A DNA stretch of 64,000 nt from Shewanella dokdonensis (GTDB lineage Bacteria > Pseudomonadota > Gammaproteobacteria > Enterobacterales > Shewanellaceae), in NCBI RefSeq assembly GCF_018394335.1, contig NZ_CP074572.1:868001-932000 (forward strand), given 5' to 3'. Shown in pieces: positions 1-8,623 of this stretch (its first letter is position 1; each line of letters begins with the position of its first letter). A model generated the notes under the pieces. It saw only the letters and a list, made by a program, of their open reading frames with translations. It was not told the DNA's origin and did no database searches. Position numbers and translations under genes: made by a program.

Positions 1-42
1 TTTTTTCAGAAGACTGACCAACAGTTGGTGCTCTGTTGACAT
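1..42 (-). CDS. Possible 5' end of a CDS running off the left edge
   Basis: An ATG at 42 on the minus strand opens 14 uninterrupted codons (MSTEHQLLVSLLKK) to the window edge. A GAGG Shine-Dalgarno-like stretch lies about 6 bases upstream. It would be transcribed divergently from trhP. Fourteen codons are too few to name a family, so this is only a likely gene start inferred from start codon plus ribosome site. Confidence 0.35.
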   Translation of the reverse strand, partial: MSTEHQLLVSLLKK

Positions 43-344
43 GCGCGCCTCAATGTAACCTTGATGTTTAAAATATGTGACTCATTATATCAGCTCCTCT
101 TGTGACAAGGAGTAGAGATCTTTCTGCTCTTAAATATCTGTTGGTATTTGCACAAGTTTTACCCAATCAAGATTTATTAAAAGAATGTTACCAAGAATAG
201 CGCCTTTCTCTAGGCCACCGCTAGTGCAATAAAACCAGAGTAAATTAATCAGTCTTTCATTTGCATCGATTGGCAGATATTCAGTAAAATGCCGCGCCTG
301 CCACGCATTTGTGGCCGCGAACCTTCCATGAGTGAGAGTAAGTT
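43..344. promoter_or_regulatory. Divergent intergenic region upstream of trhP, with inverted repeat
   Basis: About 300 bases separate the putative leftward gene start and trhP. The clearest element is an interrupted inverted repeat at 94-112 (CTCC..CTTGTGACAAGGAG, one-base bulge), which could be an operator or a small hairpin. The rest is AT-rich and no confident -35/-10 pair was chosen. Confidence 0.3.
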
Positions 345-1721
345 ATGTTCAAACCAGAGCTGTTGTCCCCTGCTGGGACCTTGAAAAATATGCGTTATGC
401 CTTTGCTTACGGTGCCGATGCCGTATATGCGGGCCAGCCACGCTACAGCTTGAGAGTACGTAATAACGATTTCAGCATGGAAAATCTGGCGACCGGCATC
501 AATGAAGCACATCAGCTCGGCAAAAAGCTCTATGTGGTCAGCAATATCGCGCCACATAACGCCAAACTGAAAACCTATCTGAAGGACATGGAGCCGGTCA
601 TTGCCATGGGGCCAGACGCGTTGATTATGTCTGATCCTGGCCTGATCATGATGGTGCGTGAAGCCTTTCCAGAACAAGTAGTGCATCTGTCAGTGCAAGC
701 AAACGCCATCAACTGGGCCTCAGTAAAATTCTGGGAAAGTCAGGGGATTAAGCGAGTCATTCTGTCACGTGAACTGTCACTGGACGAAATTGAAGAAATT
801 CGCCAGCACTGCCCTGATATTGAACTGGAAGTATTCGTGCATGGGGCGCTGTGTATGGCCTACTCTGGCCGTTGCCTGTTATCCGGTTATATCAACAAAC
901 GCGACCCGAATCAGGGCACCTGCACCAATGCTTGCCGCTGGAAGTATGATGTGCATGAAGCCAAACAAAACGATGCAGGCGACATCATTGCCATCAATCC
1001 GGTCAATGACGATGCGGTACAAATTGCCACACCGACACTAGGTGACGGCCCAGCAACCGATAAAATCTTCCTGTTACAGGAAGGTAATCGCCCAGGCGAA
1101 TATATGCCAGCGTTTGAAGACGAACATGGCACCTATATCATGAATTCCAAGGATTTACGCGCAATTCAGCATGTAGAGCGACTGGCTCGTATGGGCGTAG
1201 ATTCACTGAAAATCGAAGGCCGCACTAAGTCATTTTATTACGTGGCTCGCACCGCACAGTTGTATCGCCAAGCCATCAACGATGCCGCTGCTGGCAACGC
1301 CTTTGACCGCAGCCTGATGAAACAACTGGAAGGTTTAGCACACCGCGGTTACACCGAAGGTTTTCTGCGGCGCCATGTACATGATGAGTACCAGAATTAC
1401 GACTATGGTTACTCCGTCAGTGACAGCCAGCAGTTTGTTGGCGAATTGACCGGGGAGCGTAACGCTAACGGATTGGCCGAAATTGCAGTGAAAAACAAGT
1501 TCAGTGTTGGCGATAGCGTTGAGTTGATGACGCCGCAAGGTAACATCAGCCTGACCATCGACTCACTGCATAACCGCAAGGACGAAGCCGTTGATTGTGC
1601 CCCGGGCAATGGCCATACTGTTTACTTACCGGTACCGCAGGAAGTGGCACTTGAACACGGTATTTTGCTGCGCAATCTGCCCACAGGTCAGGACACCCGC
1701 AATCCGCATAAAGGCGAATAA
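345..1721 (+). CDS. trhP: tRNA hydroxylation protein TrhP (YegQ), peptidase U32 family
   Basis: 458 residues, the usual length for YegQ/TrhP. The family is required for 5-hydroxyuridine formation at the wobble position of tRNAs (established for E. coli TrhP). The N-terminus reads PELLSPAGTLKNMRYAFAYG as in U32 proteins. The U32 signature lies at about residues 162-180 (ExFxHGxxCxxxxGxCxxS), with Cys170 and Cys177, followed by Cys193 and Cys197, a cysteine set compatible with an iron-sulfur site. GAGAG precedes the ATG. The ferredoxin gene yfhL follows after 12 bases, so the two are probably co-transcribed, and the ferredoxin is a plausible electron donor (inference). Confidence 0.93.
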   Translation: MFKPELLSPAGTLKNMRYAFAYGADAVYAGQPRYSLRVRNNDFSMENLATGINEAHQLGKKLYVVSNIAPHNAKLKTYLKDMEPVIAMGPDALIMSDPGLIMMVREAFPEQVVHLSVQANAINWASVKFWESQGIKRVILSRELSLDEIEEIRQHCPDIELEVFVHGALCMAYSGRCLLSGYINKRDPNQGTCTNACRWKYDVHEAKQNDAGDIIAINPVNDDAVQIATPTLGDGPATDKIFLLQEGNRPGEYMPAFEDEHGTYIMNSKDLRAIQHVERLARMGVDSLKIEGRTKSFYYVARTAQLYRQAINDAAAGNAFDRSLMKQLEGLAHRGYTEGFLRRHVHDEYQNYDYGYSVSDSQQFVGELTGERNANGLAEIAVKNKFSVGDSVELMTPQGNISLTIDSLHNRKDEAVDCAPGNGHTVYLPVPQEVALEHGILLRNLPTGQDTRNPHKGE

Positions 1722-1991
<270 letters not shown>

Positions 1992-2025
1992 GCTCGTGCC
2001 AGACCGCCAATCAAAGGAGCAACGC

Positions 2026-2226
2026 ATGAAGACAGCATTGTTATTGAGTGCCCTGTTATGGCTCACGGCCTGTGCTGAACTAAAACAAACAGGTAAGGAC
2101 ATCGGCCATGCAACCCGTGATGTGACCACAGAAATTGGCCACACCGCGCGAGATGTTACCAGGGACGTTGGTCATGCCTCCCGCGATGCGGTCAAGTCGG
2201 TCAAACAAGAGATACAAAAAGACTAA
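2026..2226 (+). CDS. Small lipoprotein with 11-residue repeats
   Basis: 66 residues. The ATG at 2026 follows AAAGGAGCAACGC, which decides the start over a TTG further upstream. A short signal sequence ends in the lipobox LTAC, so Cys16 would be lipidated. The mature part contains three degenerate 11-residue units (GHATRDVTTEI, GHTARDVTRDV, GHASRDAVKSV), probably an amphipathic helix, and ends in a charged tail. Size and layout recall entericidin-like lipoproteins, but no specific function is claimed. It is 34 bases after yfhL and could be the third gene of that operon. Confidence 0.75.
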   Translation: MKTALLLSALLWLTACAELKQTGKDIGHATRDVTTEIGHTARDVTRDVGHASRDAVKSVKQEIQKD

Positions 2227-2234
2227 CGCTCGCT

Positions 2235-2606
2235 TTAAGCTGCGGCGTCGGCAGTTGCACCGTGGGGAACGGGCGGTACTGCCTCGTTGACGTTGACAAA
2301 CACCATCTTGTCAATGCTAACGATAGGTGCCAGGGTTTGCTTATTGCGCACTTCACAGCGCACGGTAATCGACGTGTGGCCCATACTGATCAGTTCCAAG
2401 CCAAATTCAATTACATCCCCTAATTTTGCGGCTGTCATAAAGTTGATTTCAGAGATCAATTTGGTGACATGGTTGCGACTTTTCATCTGACATCCGGCAA
2501 ATATTGCCGCTTCTTCATCAATCCAACTGAGTAGTTGGCCACCGAAAAGTGAACCCGCGGGATTCAGATGTTCATGCTTAATCAATCGGCGACTGTAATA
2601 CTTCAT
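2235..2606 (-). CDS. Hotdog-fold acyl-CoA thioesterase
   Basis: 123 residues from the ATG at 2606, which is preceded by GGAGG; an upstream in-frame start at 2663 lacks support. Family features are HEHLNPAGSLFGGQLLSWIDEEAA near the N-terminus (written here as the motif around residues 11-34, with the Asn/His and Asp of the hotdog active site) and the central TxxxxxINF strand. Members hydrolyse acyl-CoA thioesters in the cytoplasm. It closely resembles the YciA / BFIT acyl-CoA hydrolase group. It converges with the lipoprotein gene, only 8 bases apart. Substrate length cannot be read from sequence. Confidence 0.85.
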   Translation of the reverse strand: MKYYSRRLIKHEHLNPAGSLFGGQLLSWIDEEAAIFAGCQMKSRNHVTKLISEINFMTAAKLGDVIEFGLELISMGHTSITVRCEVRNKQTLAPIVSIDKMVFVNVNEAVPPVPHGATADAAA

Positions 2607-2820
2607 GGTGGCGCCTCCACTTGCTAAACCTACATATTGGTAATTTAGCAAATACAACGCCATATTTTTTTATTGATATATTTCAGATGGTTGGATTTTA
2701 AAATTGCAGTAAAATGTGCGCTATTGCACCATTTTCAGTCACCCACTGCACCGTAACAGCACCGTTGACGATGGCATGCCAAAGAAAGCAGAAAGGGAGC
2801 GCTTGGCACTCCCGATGAAG

Positions 2821-3836
2821 TTAACAATGCGCTAGGCAGTGTTTAAAAGCAGCGATAGTTTTATGAATGTCAGCAGTCGCAATATCGTTATGCGTCACCA
2901 AGCGCAACGATTTGCTAGCACTGATGCAGACACCAGATTCGGCCAGTTGTGTTGTTAGTTGTTGAGGATCGATATGACTGTCCAGTTCGGCAAAGACCAT
3001 ATTGGTTTGTACCAGCGACAGATCCACATTAAGTTCGTCTAATTGTGACAAACCTTCAGCCAACATGCGGGCATTAGCGTGATCGTCAGCCAAGCGCGCC
3101 ACTTGCTGGGTTAATGCCAACTCGCCAGCGGCCGCCAAAATCCCTGCTTGGCGCATACCACCACCCAACATTTTACGCCACCGCCTAGCCCGCTGAATAA
3201 AGTGTTCATCACCTAACAATAGCGAGCCCACTGGCGCGCACAGCCCTTTGACAGGCACAAGGTGGCCGAATCGAAGAACTGCATAATGTCGGCAATCGCC
3301 AGCCCCTGAGCCACAGCGGCGTTGGCCACACGAGCACCATCCAGATGGATTTTAAGGCCTTTGGCAAACGCCAGTTGTTGTGCTTCCTGCAAATATTGCT
3401 GCGGCAGCACCTTGCCGCCGATAGTGTTTTCTAAACTGATTAAGCGAGTACGCGCAAAATGAAAATCATCGGGTTTGATGGCCGCACTCACATCAGACAA
3501 CAACAAACTACCATCGGCTTGATTGGCAATCGGCTGCGGCTGGATGCTGCCTAACACTGCCGCACCACCGGCCTCGTATTTGTAATTGTGAGCCTGCTGA
3601 CCACAAATATATTCATCACCACGATTACAGTGTGACATCAGTGCCAGCAAATTGGCCTGAGTGCCCGATGTTGTAAACAGCGCTTCTTCAAAACCGAGCA
3701 TCTCTGCCGCCATCTGCTCTAAATGGTTGACGGTCGGATCATCGCCATAAACATCATCACCCACAACGGCGGCAGCCATCGCCGCTCGCATCGCTGCCGT
3801 GGGTTGTGTCACTGTATCACTTCTTAAATCAATCAT
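2821..3836 (-). CDS. ltaE: Low-specificity L-threonine aldolase, interrupted by one frameshift
   Basis: A PLP enzyme splitting L-threonine or allo-threonine into glycine and acetaldehyde. The N-terminal 3836-3240 part starts [13 protein letters not shown], contains the [11 protein letters not shown] aspartate region, and reaches the PLP lysine in CLSKG. There the frame is lost. The remaining part ([14 protein letters not shown] to the stop at 2821) is in another frame. Adding one G in the CCC run at 3243-3245 (GGG on the coding strand) joins both halves into about 338 residues, the normal length. All key motifs survive, so this is either a sequencing error or a very recent mutation. Confidence 0.88.
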
Positions 3837-4089
3837 TACCTTATCCGATGAACGCTAGGGGGCACTCTGCCACGCAATAACTGCACAACTGGGAGGCCAC
3901 TATGCTTTCGCCACATTAACGTTACAAATTCCTATCTAATAATTATTTAAATATAAAAATAATAAAATTAAATCAATATATTAAATACAACACACATTAG
4001 ATATTTTAATCAATAAATAAAAATATCTCATTTGGATTTTTCTCTAATTTCATTCAGAATGCGCGTTTTCTCATTGCGCAGGACCCCAA
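3837..4089. promoter_or_regulatory. AT-rich divergent region with 9-bp inverted repeat
   Basis: This region separates divergent ltaE and the TRIC-like gene. It is strongly AT-rich, especially 3930-4030. A perfect 9-bp inverted repeat (AGATATTTT at 3999-4007, AAAATATCT at 4020-4028) with a 12-base spacer lies 60 bases before the TRIC start. It could be an operator or part of the promoter. No specific regulator can be named. Confidence 0.35.
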
Positions 4090-4725
4090 ATGCAAGATAG
4101 CCAATTTGTATTGCTGTTATGGTTTGTTGGCATCATTGCCGAGGCCATGACTGGCGCGCTAGCGGCTGGCAAGCAACGCATGGATCTGTTTGGCGTAGTC
4201 ATTGTTGGCTGTGCCACCGCCATAGGCGGCGGTACATTACGTGATATGTTGCTGGGGAATTACCCACTTATTTGGGTAGAGAACTGGCATTATCTGTTGG
4301 CGATTATGTTGGCATCTTTGCTTACTGTGGTCATTGCCCCGCTAATGCACTATCTGGCAAAACTGTTCCTCGCCATCGACGCCTTAGGCCTAGCCGTGTT
4401 TTCTGTAGTCGGTGCACAAAAAACGCTGTTGCTTGGCTTCAGCCCTGCGGTTGCCGTGGTGATGGGGGTCATTACCGGAGTGTTTGGCGGCGTTATCCGC
4501 GACATTCTCTGCAATCAGCTGCCCTTGATTTTTCGCAAAGAACTCTATGGGATTGTGGCGATTGTCACCGCGAGTTGCTACGTGATGCTACAACTCCGTG
4601 ATACTGGTGCTTGGCTCAGCCTTGGTGTCAGTCTTTGGTTAGGTTTCAGTCTGCGGATGCTGGCAATTCGTTTCCATTGGTCAGTGCCAACGTTTCATTA
4701 TTCCACCGAAGAACACCCCAAATAG
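4090..4725 (+). CDS. TRIC-type cation channel family protein (YicG/YadS-like, UPF0126)
   Basis: 211 residues, inner-membrane protein with about seven hydrophobic helices. Two homologous halves each carry the glycine-rich signature: GGGTLRDML at about residues 47-55 and FGGVIRDIL at about 132-140. This duplicated GG-x-x-RD motif defines the bacterial TRIC (trimeric intracellular cation channel) family, members of which conduct potassium. AGGACCCCAA precedes the ATG. Monocistronic; it converges with the peroxidase gene across a hairpin. The E. coli paralogue cannot be chosen from sequence alone. Confidence 0.88.
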   Translation: MQDSQFVLLLWFVGIIAEAMTGALAAGKQRMDLFGVVIVGCATAIGGGTLRDMLLGNYPLIWVENWHYLLAIMLASLLTVVIAPLMHYLAKLFLAIDALGLAVFSVVGAQKTLLLGFSPAVAVVMGVITGVFGGVIRDILCNQLPLIFRKELYGIVAIVTASCYVMLQLRDTGAWLSLGVSLWLGFSLRMLAIRFHWSVPTFHYSTEEHPK

Positions 4726-4736
4726 CGATGCTATAG

Positions 4737-4756
4737 ACGCCAGCATCTGCTGGCGT
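4737..4756. terminator. Hairpin between convergent genes
   Basis: ACGCCAGCA-TC-TGCTGGCGT is a perfect 9-bp stem lying between the stop codons of the TRIC-like gene and tpx. No long T-run follows on either side, so it may be a weak bidirectional terminator or a 3' end stabiliser. Confidence 0.5.
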
Positions 4757-4765
4757 TCAGGCGGC

Positions 4766-5344
4766 TTAAGACTGCTTACTAATCTCCGCCAAGGCGGCTA
4801 ATGCCTGTTCGTAATCAGGATGGTGACTCACATCTGGCACTAATTCCAGATATTGCAGTTTCCCTTCGGGATCTATGATAAAAATTGAGCGTGCCAGTAT
4901 TCCCATGTCCTTGATGATAAGGCCATACTTTTCACCAAAGTCACGCCAGACTGAATCTGATAACACTTTGATATTATCTACATTCTCTACCTTGCAAAAA
5001 CGCTTTTGTGCAAAGGGTAAGTCTTCACTGATACTGAGCATCACTACAGACGCAGCATCAAAATTTGCCACTTCACTGTTAAAACGCTTGGTCTGGAGTG
5101 CACAGACGCCAGTATCCAGACTCGGTACCGCGCTGATCAGCACAGTTTTTCCTTTATAGTCACTGAGGCTTATCGGCTGAAACTTGTCATCAACCACTCG
5201 AAATCCAGGAGCGACCTGCCCGACTTGTGGCATCTTGCCCAACAGCGACACACTTTTTCCTGCCAAGGTAACTTCCGTTGCCTGCAAACTGCCGCAGACT
5301 CCCAGCAAGGTCAAAGCCAATAGTGCAGCATATTTATTCATCAT
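4766..5344 (-). CDS. tpx: Thiol peroxidase (Tpx) with N-terminal signal peptide
   Basis: 192 residues. The peroxiredoxin Tpx family is recognised by PSLDTGVCALQTKRF with peroxidatic Cys81 and the resolving cysteine Cys117 in KRFC. It reduces peroxides using thioredoxin-type reductants. Residues 1-22 form a signal sequence (hydrophobic core ALLALTLLGVCG, cleavage near LQA|TEV), so the protein should be exported to the periplasm. The signal peptide is an extension relative to cytoplasmic E. coli Tpx. GGAGG lies just upstream; the second Met (start at 5341) gives better spacing and is an equally good start. Confidence 0.92.
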   Translation of the reverse strand: MMNKYAALLALTLLGVCGSLQATEVTLAGKSVSLLGKMPQVGQVAPGFRVVDDKFQPISLSDYKGKTVLISAVPSLDTGVCALQTKRFNSEVANFDAASVVMLSISEDLPFAQKRFCKVENVDNIKVLSDSVWRDFGEKYGLIIKDMGILARSIFIIDPEGKLQYLELVPDVSHHPDYEQALAALAEISKQS

Positions 5345-5367
5345 GTCCTCCTTTGACTGAGCTAATG

Positions 5368-5390
5368 AAAAACCGGCACAAGGCCGGTCT
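5368..5390 (-). terminator. Rho-independent terminator downstream of mscS-like gene
   Basis: On the minus strand the sequence is ACCGGC-CTTGT-GCCGGT followed by a short T-run. It lies 14 bases after the channel gene stop and 24 bases before the tpx start, so it separates the two transcripts. Confidence 0.7.
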
Positions 5391-5403
5391 TTCGCAGAAC
5401 CTG

Positions 5404-6228
5404 TTACTTGGCAGGCATCTCTTTGATATGAACATCCATCTGTGGATATGGAATTCCAATGCCATTTTCATCCAGTGCCAGTTTGATCTGTTCCATCAGT
5501 TCAAAATGCGCTGGCCAATAATCCGCAGCATTGACCCAAGGACGTACAGCAAAGTTAACTGAAGAATCCCCCAACGCTGCCACACCTACGGTATAAGCGG
5601 GATCTTTTAGAACCTTGTCGTTACTTTCCAAGATATCGCATAACAATTGCTTGGTTTTACGGATATCGGCATCGTAAGACACACCTATGGTCAAATCCAG
5701 ACGCCGTTTATCCATCATCGAGTAGTTAACAATACTGCCATTCATAATGGCAGAGTTTGGTACTGTAATTACCTTGTTATCAGGGCTCTTTAAGCGAGTT
5801 GCAAATATGGTAATTTCATCCACAACCCCAGCGACACCCGCAGCTTCAATGTAATCACCAACTCGACATGGGCGGAACATTACCAGCAAAACACCAGCCG
5901 CAAAATTAGCCAATGAACCCTGTAATGCCAAACCAACAGCCAAACCCGCGGCACCTAATACAGCTACCAGCGAAGCGGTTTGGATCCCCACCTGTCCCAA
6001 AGTAGCAATCACGGTAAAGGTAAACACCACAGCCCAGGCCATATTAGCCACAAATGTGGATACCGTTTTGTCAACTTTACGATTGTTCAGCAGACGCTCG
6101 GTGAGCTTTTTGGCAACGCCGGAAAAATACTTACCAACGAAGAAAATTACCAGCGCTAGAATAATTTTGAGGCCATATACTGCCACCAATTCCGGCACCT
6201 GTTTCATCAACTCTTCGATGTTATCCAT
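5404..6228 (-). CDS. mscS: Small-conductance mechanosensitive channel, MscS family
   Basis: 274 residues from the ATG at 6228, which follows GGGAGTATTTTA; an upstream in-frame start has no ribosome site. There are three N-terminal membrane helices. The pore helix region is GLAVGLALQGSLANFAAGV, followed by MFRPCRVGDYIE, then the beta domain with VPNSAIMNGSIVNYS. These are classic MscS landmarks, and the length is close to E. coli MscS (286). It releases solutes from the cytoplasm on hypo-osmotic shock. Monocistronic, with its own terminator. Confidence 0.9.
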   Translation of the reverse strand: MDNIEELMKQVPELVAVYGLKIILALVIFFVGKYFSGVAKKLTERLLNNRKVDKTVSTFVANMAWAVVFTFTVIATLGQVGIQTASLVAVLGAAGLAVGLALQGSLANFAAGVLLVMFRPCRVGDYIEAAGVAGVVDEITIFATRLKSPDNKVITVPNSAIMNGSIVNYSMMDKRRLDLTIGVSYDADIRKTKQLLCDILESNDKVLKDPAYTVGVAALGDSSVNFAVRPWVNAADYWPAHFELMEQIKLALDENGIGIPYPQMDVHIKEMPAK

Positions 6229-6416
6229 TAAAATACTCCCTTTAATATTTACATTCTTACTGACCCAACGTTGCAACCAGCGGCATCCTTGTCTACCTGT
6301 GCATCCGTGCAGGATCGCGTAATAAGATAACCTTTTGTGAACAGGCTTGCATCTGGAATTCGTTAACTGACGTGCTACAAAGGCACATAATGATGAGGAT
6401 CATAGAAAGTGCCATA

Positions 6417-6440
6417 GAAAAGGCGACCAACGGCCGCCTG
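6417..6440 (-). terminator. Probable terminator of the DUF4136 lipoprotein gene
   Basis: On the minus strand AGGCGGCC-GTT-GGTCGCCTTTTC forms a stem of about seven pairs followed by T4, twenty bases after the stop at 6461. Confidence 0.6.
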
Positions 6441-6460
6441 TTCTGAGATTAAGCTAATAC

Positions 6461-7021
6461 TTATTTTTCCGGTTTAGGAGGGAAATTAGCCAACACACCA
6501 GTTACCGCTTCGTTCATCTTAGCAATGCGTTGCTGCGGTGTTTTATAGTCGCGGATCACGCCATTAGCAGCACCGCGCCAGATAAGCTTGTTGGTCTTCG
6601 CGTCAACGAGATCCAGCAGCAAGGTACCAACTTCATACTCTTTTACTTGCGTATTGGTCTGGAATGAACCACCGAAATACCAACGCGGCCCCCAAAACGG
6701 ACTGTATCCCATACCAGAATTGATACTGTCGACTTTAAAACGCTTATCTGTTTTGGTCAGATAGTTCACCAACACATCCGCATCTTTCTGCGCTACTTTT
6801 ACATAGCCTTTGCGCACCATCTCGGCATCGACAGCTTCGCGAACACGCTGATCCAGCAATCCATTTAATTGATATTCAGCACCATTCGCCTTAGATGCCG
6901 GCACCCAAGCGTAATGTTTGTACTGAGTAAAATTCACCTCGGGGTTGTAATCCCAGCCAGTATCGAGGGAACTACAGCCTCCAAGCAACAACACCAATGC
7001 GGCAAAAATCAGTTTTTTCAT
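6461..7021 (-). CDS. DUF4136 family lipoprotein
   Basis: 186 residues from the ATG at 7021, preceded by AAGGTGAGTCCC; a GTG at 7030 is less likely. The signal sequence with lipobox LLGGC predicts lipidation at Cys16. The body has the DUF4136 pattern: an N-terminal W-D-Y-N-P strand, YKHYAWVP, a central DVLVNYL, and a C-terminal GTLLLDLVDAKTNKLIWRG segment before a basic/Lys-rich end. The function of the family is unknown, and members are usually envelope lipoproteins. Monocistronic. Confidence 0.85.
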   Translation of the reverse strand: MKKLIFAALVLLLGGCSSLDTGWDYNPEVNFTQYKHYAWVPASKANGAEYQLNGLLDQRVREAVDAEMVRKGYVKVAQKDADVLVNYLTKTDKRFKVDSINSGMGYSPFWGPRWYFGGSFQTNTQVKEYEVGTLLLDLVDAKTNKLIWRGAANGVIRDYKTPQQRIAKMNEAVTGVLANFPPKPEK

Positions 7022-7134
7022 GGGACTCACCTTTCGCTTCTGCGTTATGGAAACGCAACCCTTCAGTTAAACAGCTTACAATTCAGCGAACTGAACAACA
7101 ACCGTAAAAAAGTTGCATAGTATTTCAACACTAC

Positions 7135-7173
7135 TTGATCTCCGCTTTATTTTAAATGATAATAATTATCATT
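7135..7173 (+). promoter_or_regulatory. Sigma-70 promoter overlapped by a perfect Fur box
   Basis: The -35 TTGATC (7135-7140) and -10 GATAAT (7158-7163) are separated by 17 bases. A 19-bp perfect palindrome AATGATAAT-A-ATTATCATT (7155-7173) contains the canonical 7-1-7 Fur core TGATAATAATTATCA and covers the -10. This is the classic arrangement for iron-dependent repression. It faces the small membrane-protein gene starting at 7196. Confidence 0.85.
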
Positions 7174-7195
7174 ACATCATTTAAGGAGGATGATC

Positions 7196-7517
7196 ATGGT
7201 TTGGTTTCTAAGTGTCTTCATCATTGCCTTTACTGCTGCTGACTATTCCGACCCGGTTAACATCATCTTCTGAAAACCTCAACATGCCGGGTTTATCATC
7301 GCTGGATCTACATAAAGCCTGGCTATTGCTGCCACTCACCATTTTATGCTGGCTCGGCGGACATCTGTTTGCCAACGCCTTCTCATTCTTTAGCCTAGCA
7401 GCCGTTGGTTTTGTGGTAACGCCGCTAACGTTACTTATTCCATCGTGGCGCCCTTGGATGTTAGCGAGTGCCCTGTTGTCCATGATATCCGTGTTACTTG
7501 GCACCTTGTTGGGCTGA
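7196..7517 (+). CDS. Small Fur-controlled membrane protein, start/frame uncertain
   Basis: A very strong ribosome site (AAGGAGG) precedes ATG 7196, which opens MVWFLSVFIIAFTA but stops at 7271. The long frame to 7517 is a different one (about 100 residues from GTG 7212, with no ribosome site of its own). Removing one base near 7240 would give a continuous protein of about 106 residues with three hydrophobic helices (AWLLLPLTILCWLGGHLF and LASALLSMISVLLGTLLG among them). The Fur box just upstream implies a role during iron limitation. Size and helix layout are reminiscent of small DUF3325-type proteins of siderophore loci, but this is speculative. Confidence 0.6.
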
Positions 7518-7597
7518 ACTTAACTCTCCCTCGTCAATGTCTCTAAATGAGACAACTCATACTGATTTTGTATCCCTGCAAATAAAATCAGTTTTCA

Positions 7598-7623
7598 GGC
7601 CACCCTAGTCGGTGGCTTTTTTT
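7598..7623 (+). terminator. Rho-independent terminator
   Basis: GGCCACC-CTAGT-CGGTGGC followed by T7 is a strong stem plus T-run. It ends the Fur-controlled transcript about 80 bases after its last stop codon. Confidence 0.85.
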
Positions 7624-7707
7624 AAGACACAACCACATGCGGTAAACTATAGGTCTGTATAGTAAATCTGTTAGACTGATAACAAGATGATCTCAGGAAA
7701 TAGTGCC

Positions 7708-8037
7708 ATGAAATCCGACCCCAATGTTACCTTGGTGTACAGTACAGATAAGGGCCGAATCAGCGAAACAGCGCCGTCACCTCAAATTCCGCAAGGCGAT
7801 GGGATTGTACGTATTCATCGCGACAGTAAAGGACGAAAAGGTAAAGGTGTGGCAGTCATTAGCGGTCTTGCACTGAGTATTGATGAACTCAAAGCCTTGG
7901 CACAAAAGCTAAAAAAACAATGCGGTTGTGGCGGCACGGTAAAGGAGTTTACTATCGAAGTTCAGACCGATAATCGGGAACAACTTAAAACCTTGCTGGA
8001 AAAGATGGGTTATCAGGTGAAGCTGGCCGGTGGCTGA
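7708..8037 (+). CDS. yciH: SUI1/eIF1-like translation factor YciH
   Basis: 109 residues from ATG 7708 (CAGGAAATAGTGCC upstream); another ATG at 7687 is possible but less well placed. The conserved SUI1 region is GDGIVRIHRDSKGRKGKGV, then LKKQCGCGGTVKEF, then the C-terminal LLEKMGYQVKLAGG. The bacterial family is the homologue of eukaryotic eIF1 and is thought to influence initiation fidelity on ribosomes. A terminator precedes it, and yqgE follows after 25 bases. Confidence 0.9.
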   Translation: MKSDPNVTLVYSTDKGRISETAPSPQIPQGDGIVRIHRDSKGRKGKGVAVISGLALSIDELKALAQKLKKQCGCGGTVKEFTIEVQTDNREQLKTLLEKMGYQVKLAGG

Positions 8038-8062
8038 CAAACCTCTAACCAGGAGTCGTTGA

Positions 8063-8623
8063 ATGGACAGTTTGCAAAACCATTTCCTTATCGCTATGCC
8101 TTCGCTGAACGACACTTTTTTTGAACGTTCATTGATTTATATCTGTGAGCACGATGCCAAGGGTGCGATGGGATTGATGGTCAACCGCCCGATAGGTTTG
8201 GAAGTTCAGGAATTACTGGCGCAACTGGATTTAAAGGAGTCGCCGCAGCTTCTGCCATCGCTGGAAAACCAAGTGCTCATTGGCGGCCCAGTCAATCCTG
8301 AGCGCGGTTTCGTATTGCATAGCAACCAGCCACATTGGGCCAACAGTAATCCCGTCAGCGATAACTTAATGTTGACCACATCCCGAGATATTCTGGCGGC
8401 CTTGGGCTCGCACAAGGCTCCGGTACACTTTCTGGTTGTGCTGGGTTACGCCGGTTGGAGCCGTAATCAGCTGGAACAAGAGTTAGCAGAAAACTCTTGG
8501 CTGACACTGCCTGCCACAGAAGAACTCCTGTTTAACACCCCTTTTGAAGAACGCTGGGAGAAAGCCACCAACTCACTGGGTTTTGATGCCTGGCAGATGT
8601 CTGGCGATATAGGTCACGCATGA
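8063..8623 (+). CDS. yqgE: YqgE/AlgH family protein
   Basis: 186 residues, the standard length. Landmarks are [20 protein letters not shown] at the N-terminus, [23 protein letters not shown], and the C-terminal half ending in MSGDIGHA. The biochemical role is unresolved; Pseudomonas AlgH was linked to alginate regulation. AGGAG lies upstream. The gene overlaps ruvX by four bases (ATGA), the same gene pair as in E. coli (yqgE-yqgF), indicating translational coupling. Confidence 0.93.
   Translation: MDSLQNHFLIAMPSLNDTFFERSLIYICEHDAKGAMGLMVNRPIGLEVQELLAQLDLKESPQLLPSLENQVLIGGPVNPERGFVLHSNQPHWANSNPVSDNLMLTTSRDILAALGSHKAPVHFLVVLGYAGWSRNQLEQELAENSWLTLPATEELLFNTPFEERWEKATNSLGFDAWQMSGDIGHA

Noticed and set aside
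249..686. 145-residue open frame on the minus strand at the start of trhP
   Set aside because: It lies antisense to the well-supported trhP gene, lacks a ribosome site and shows no family features.
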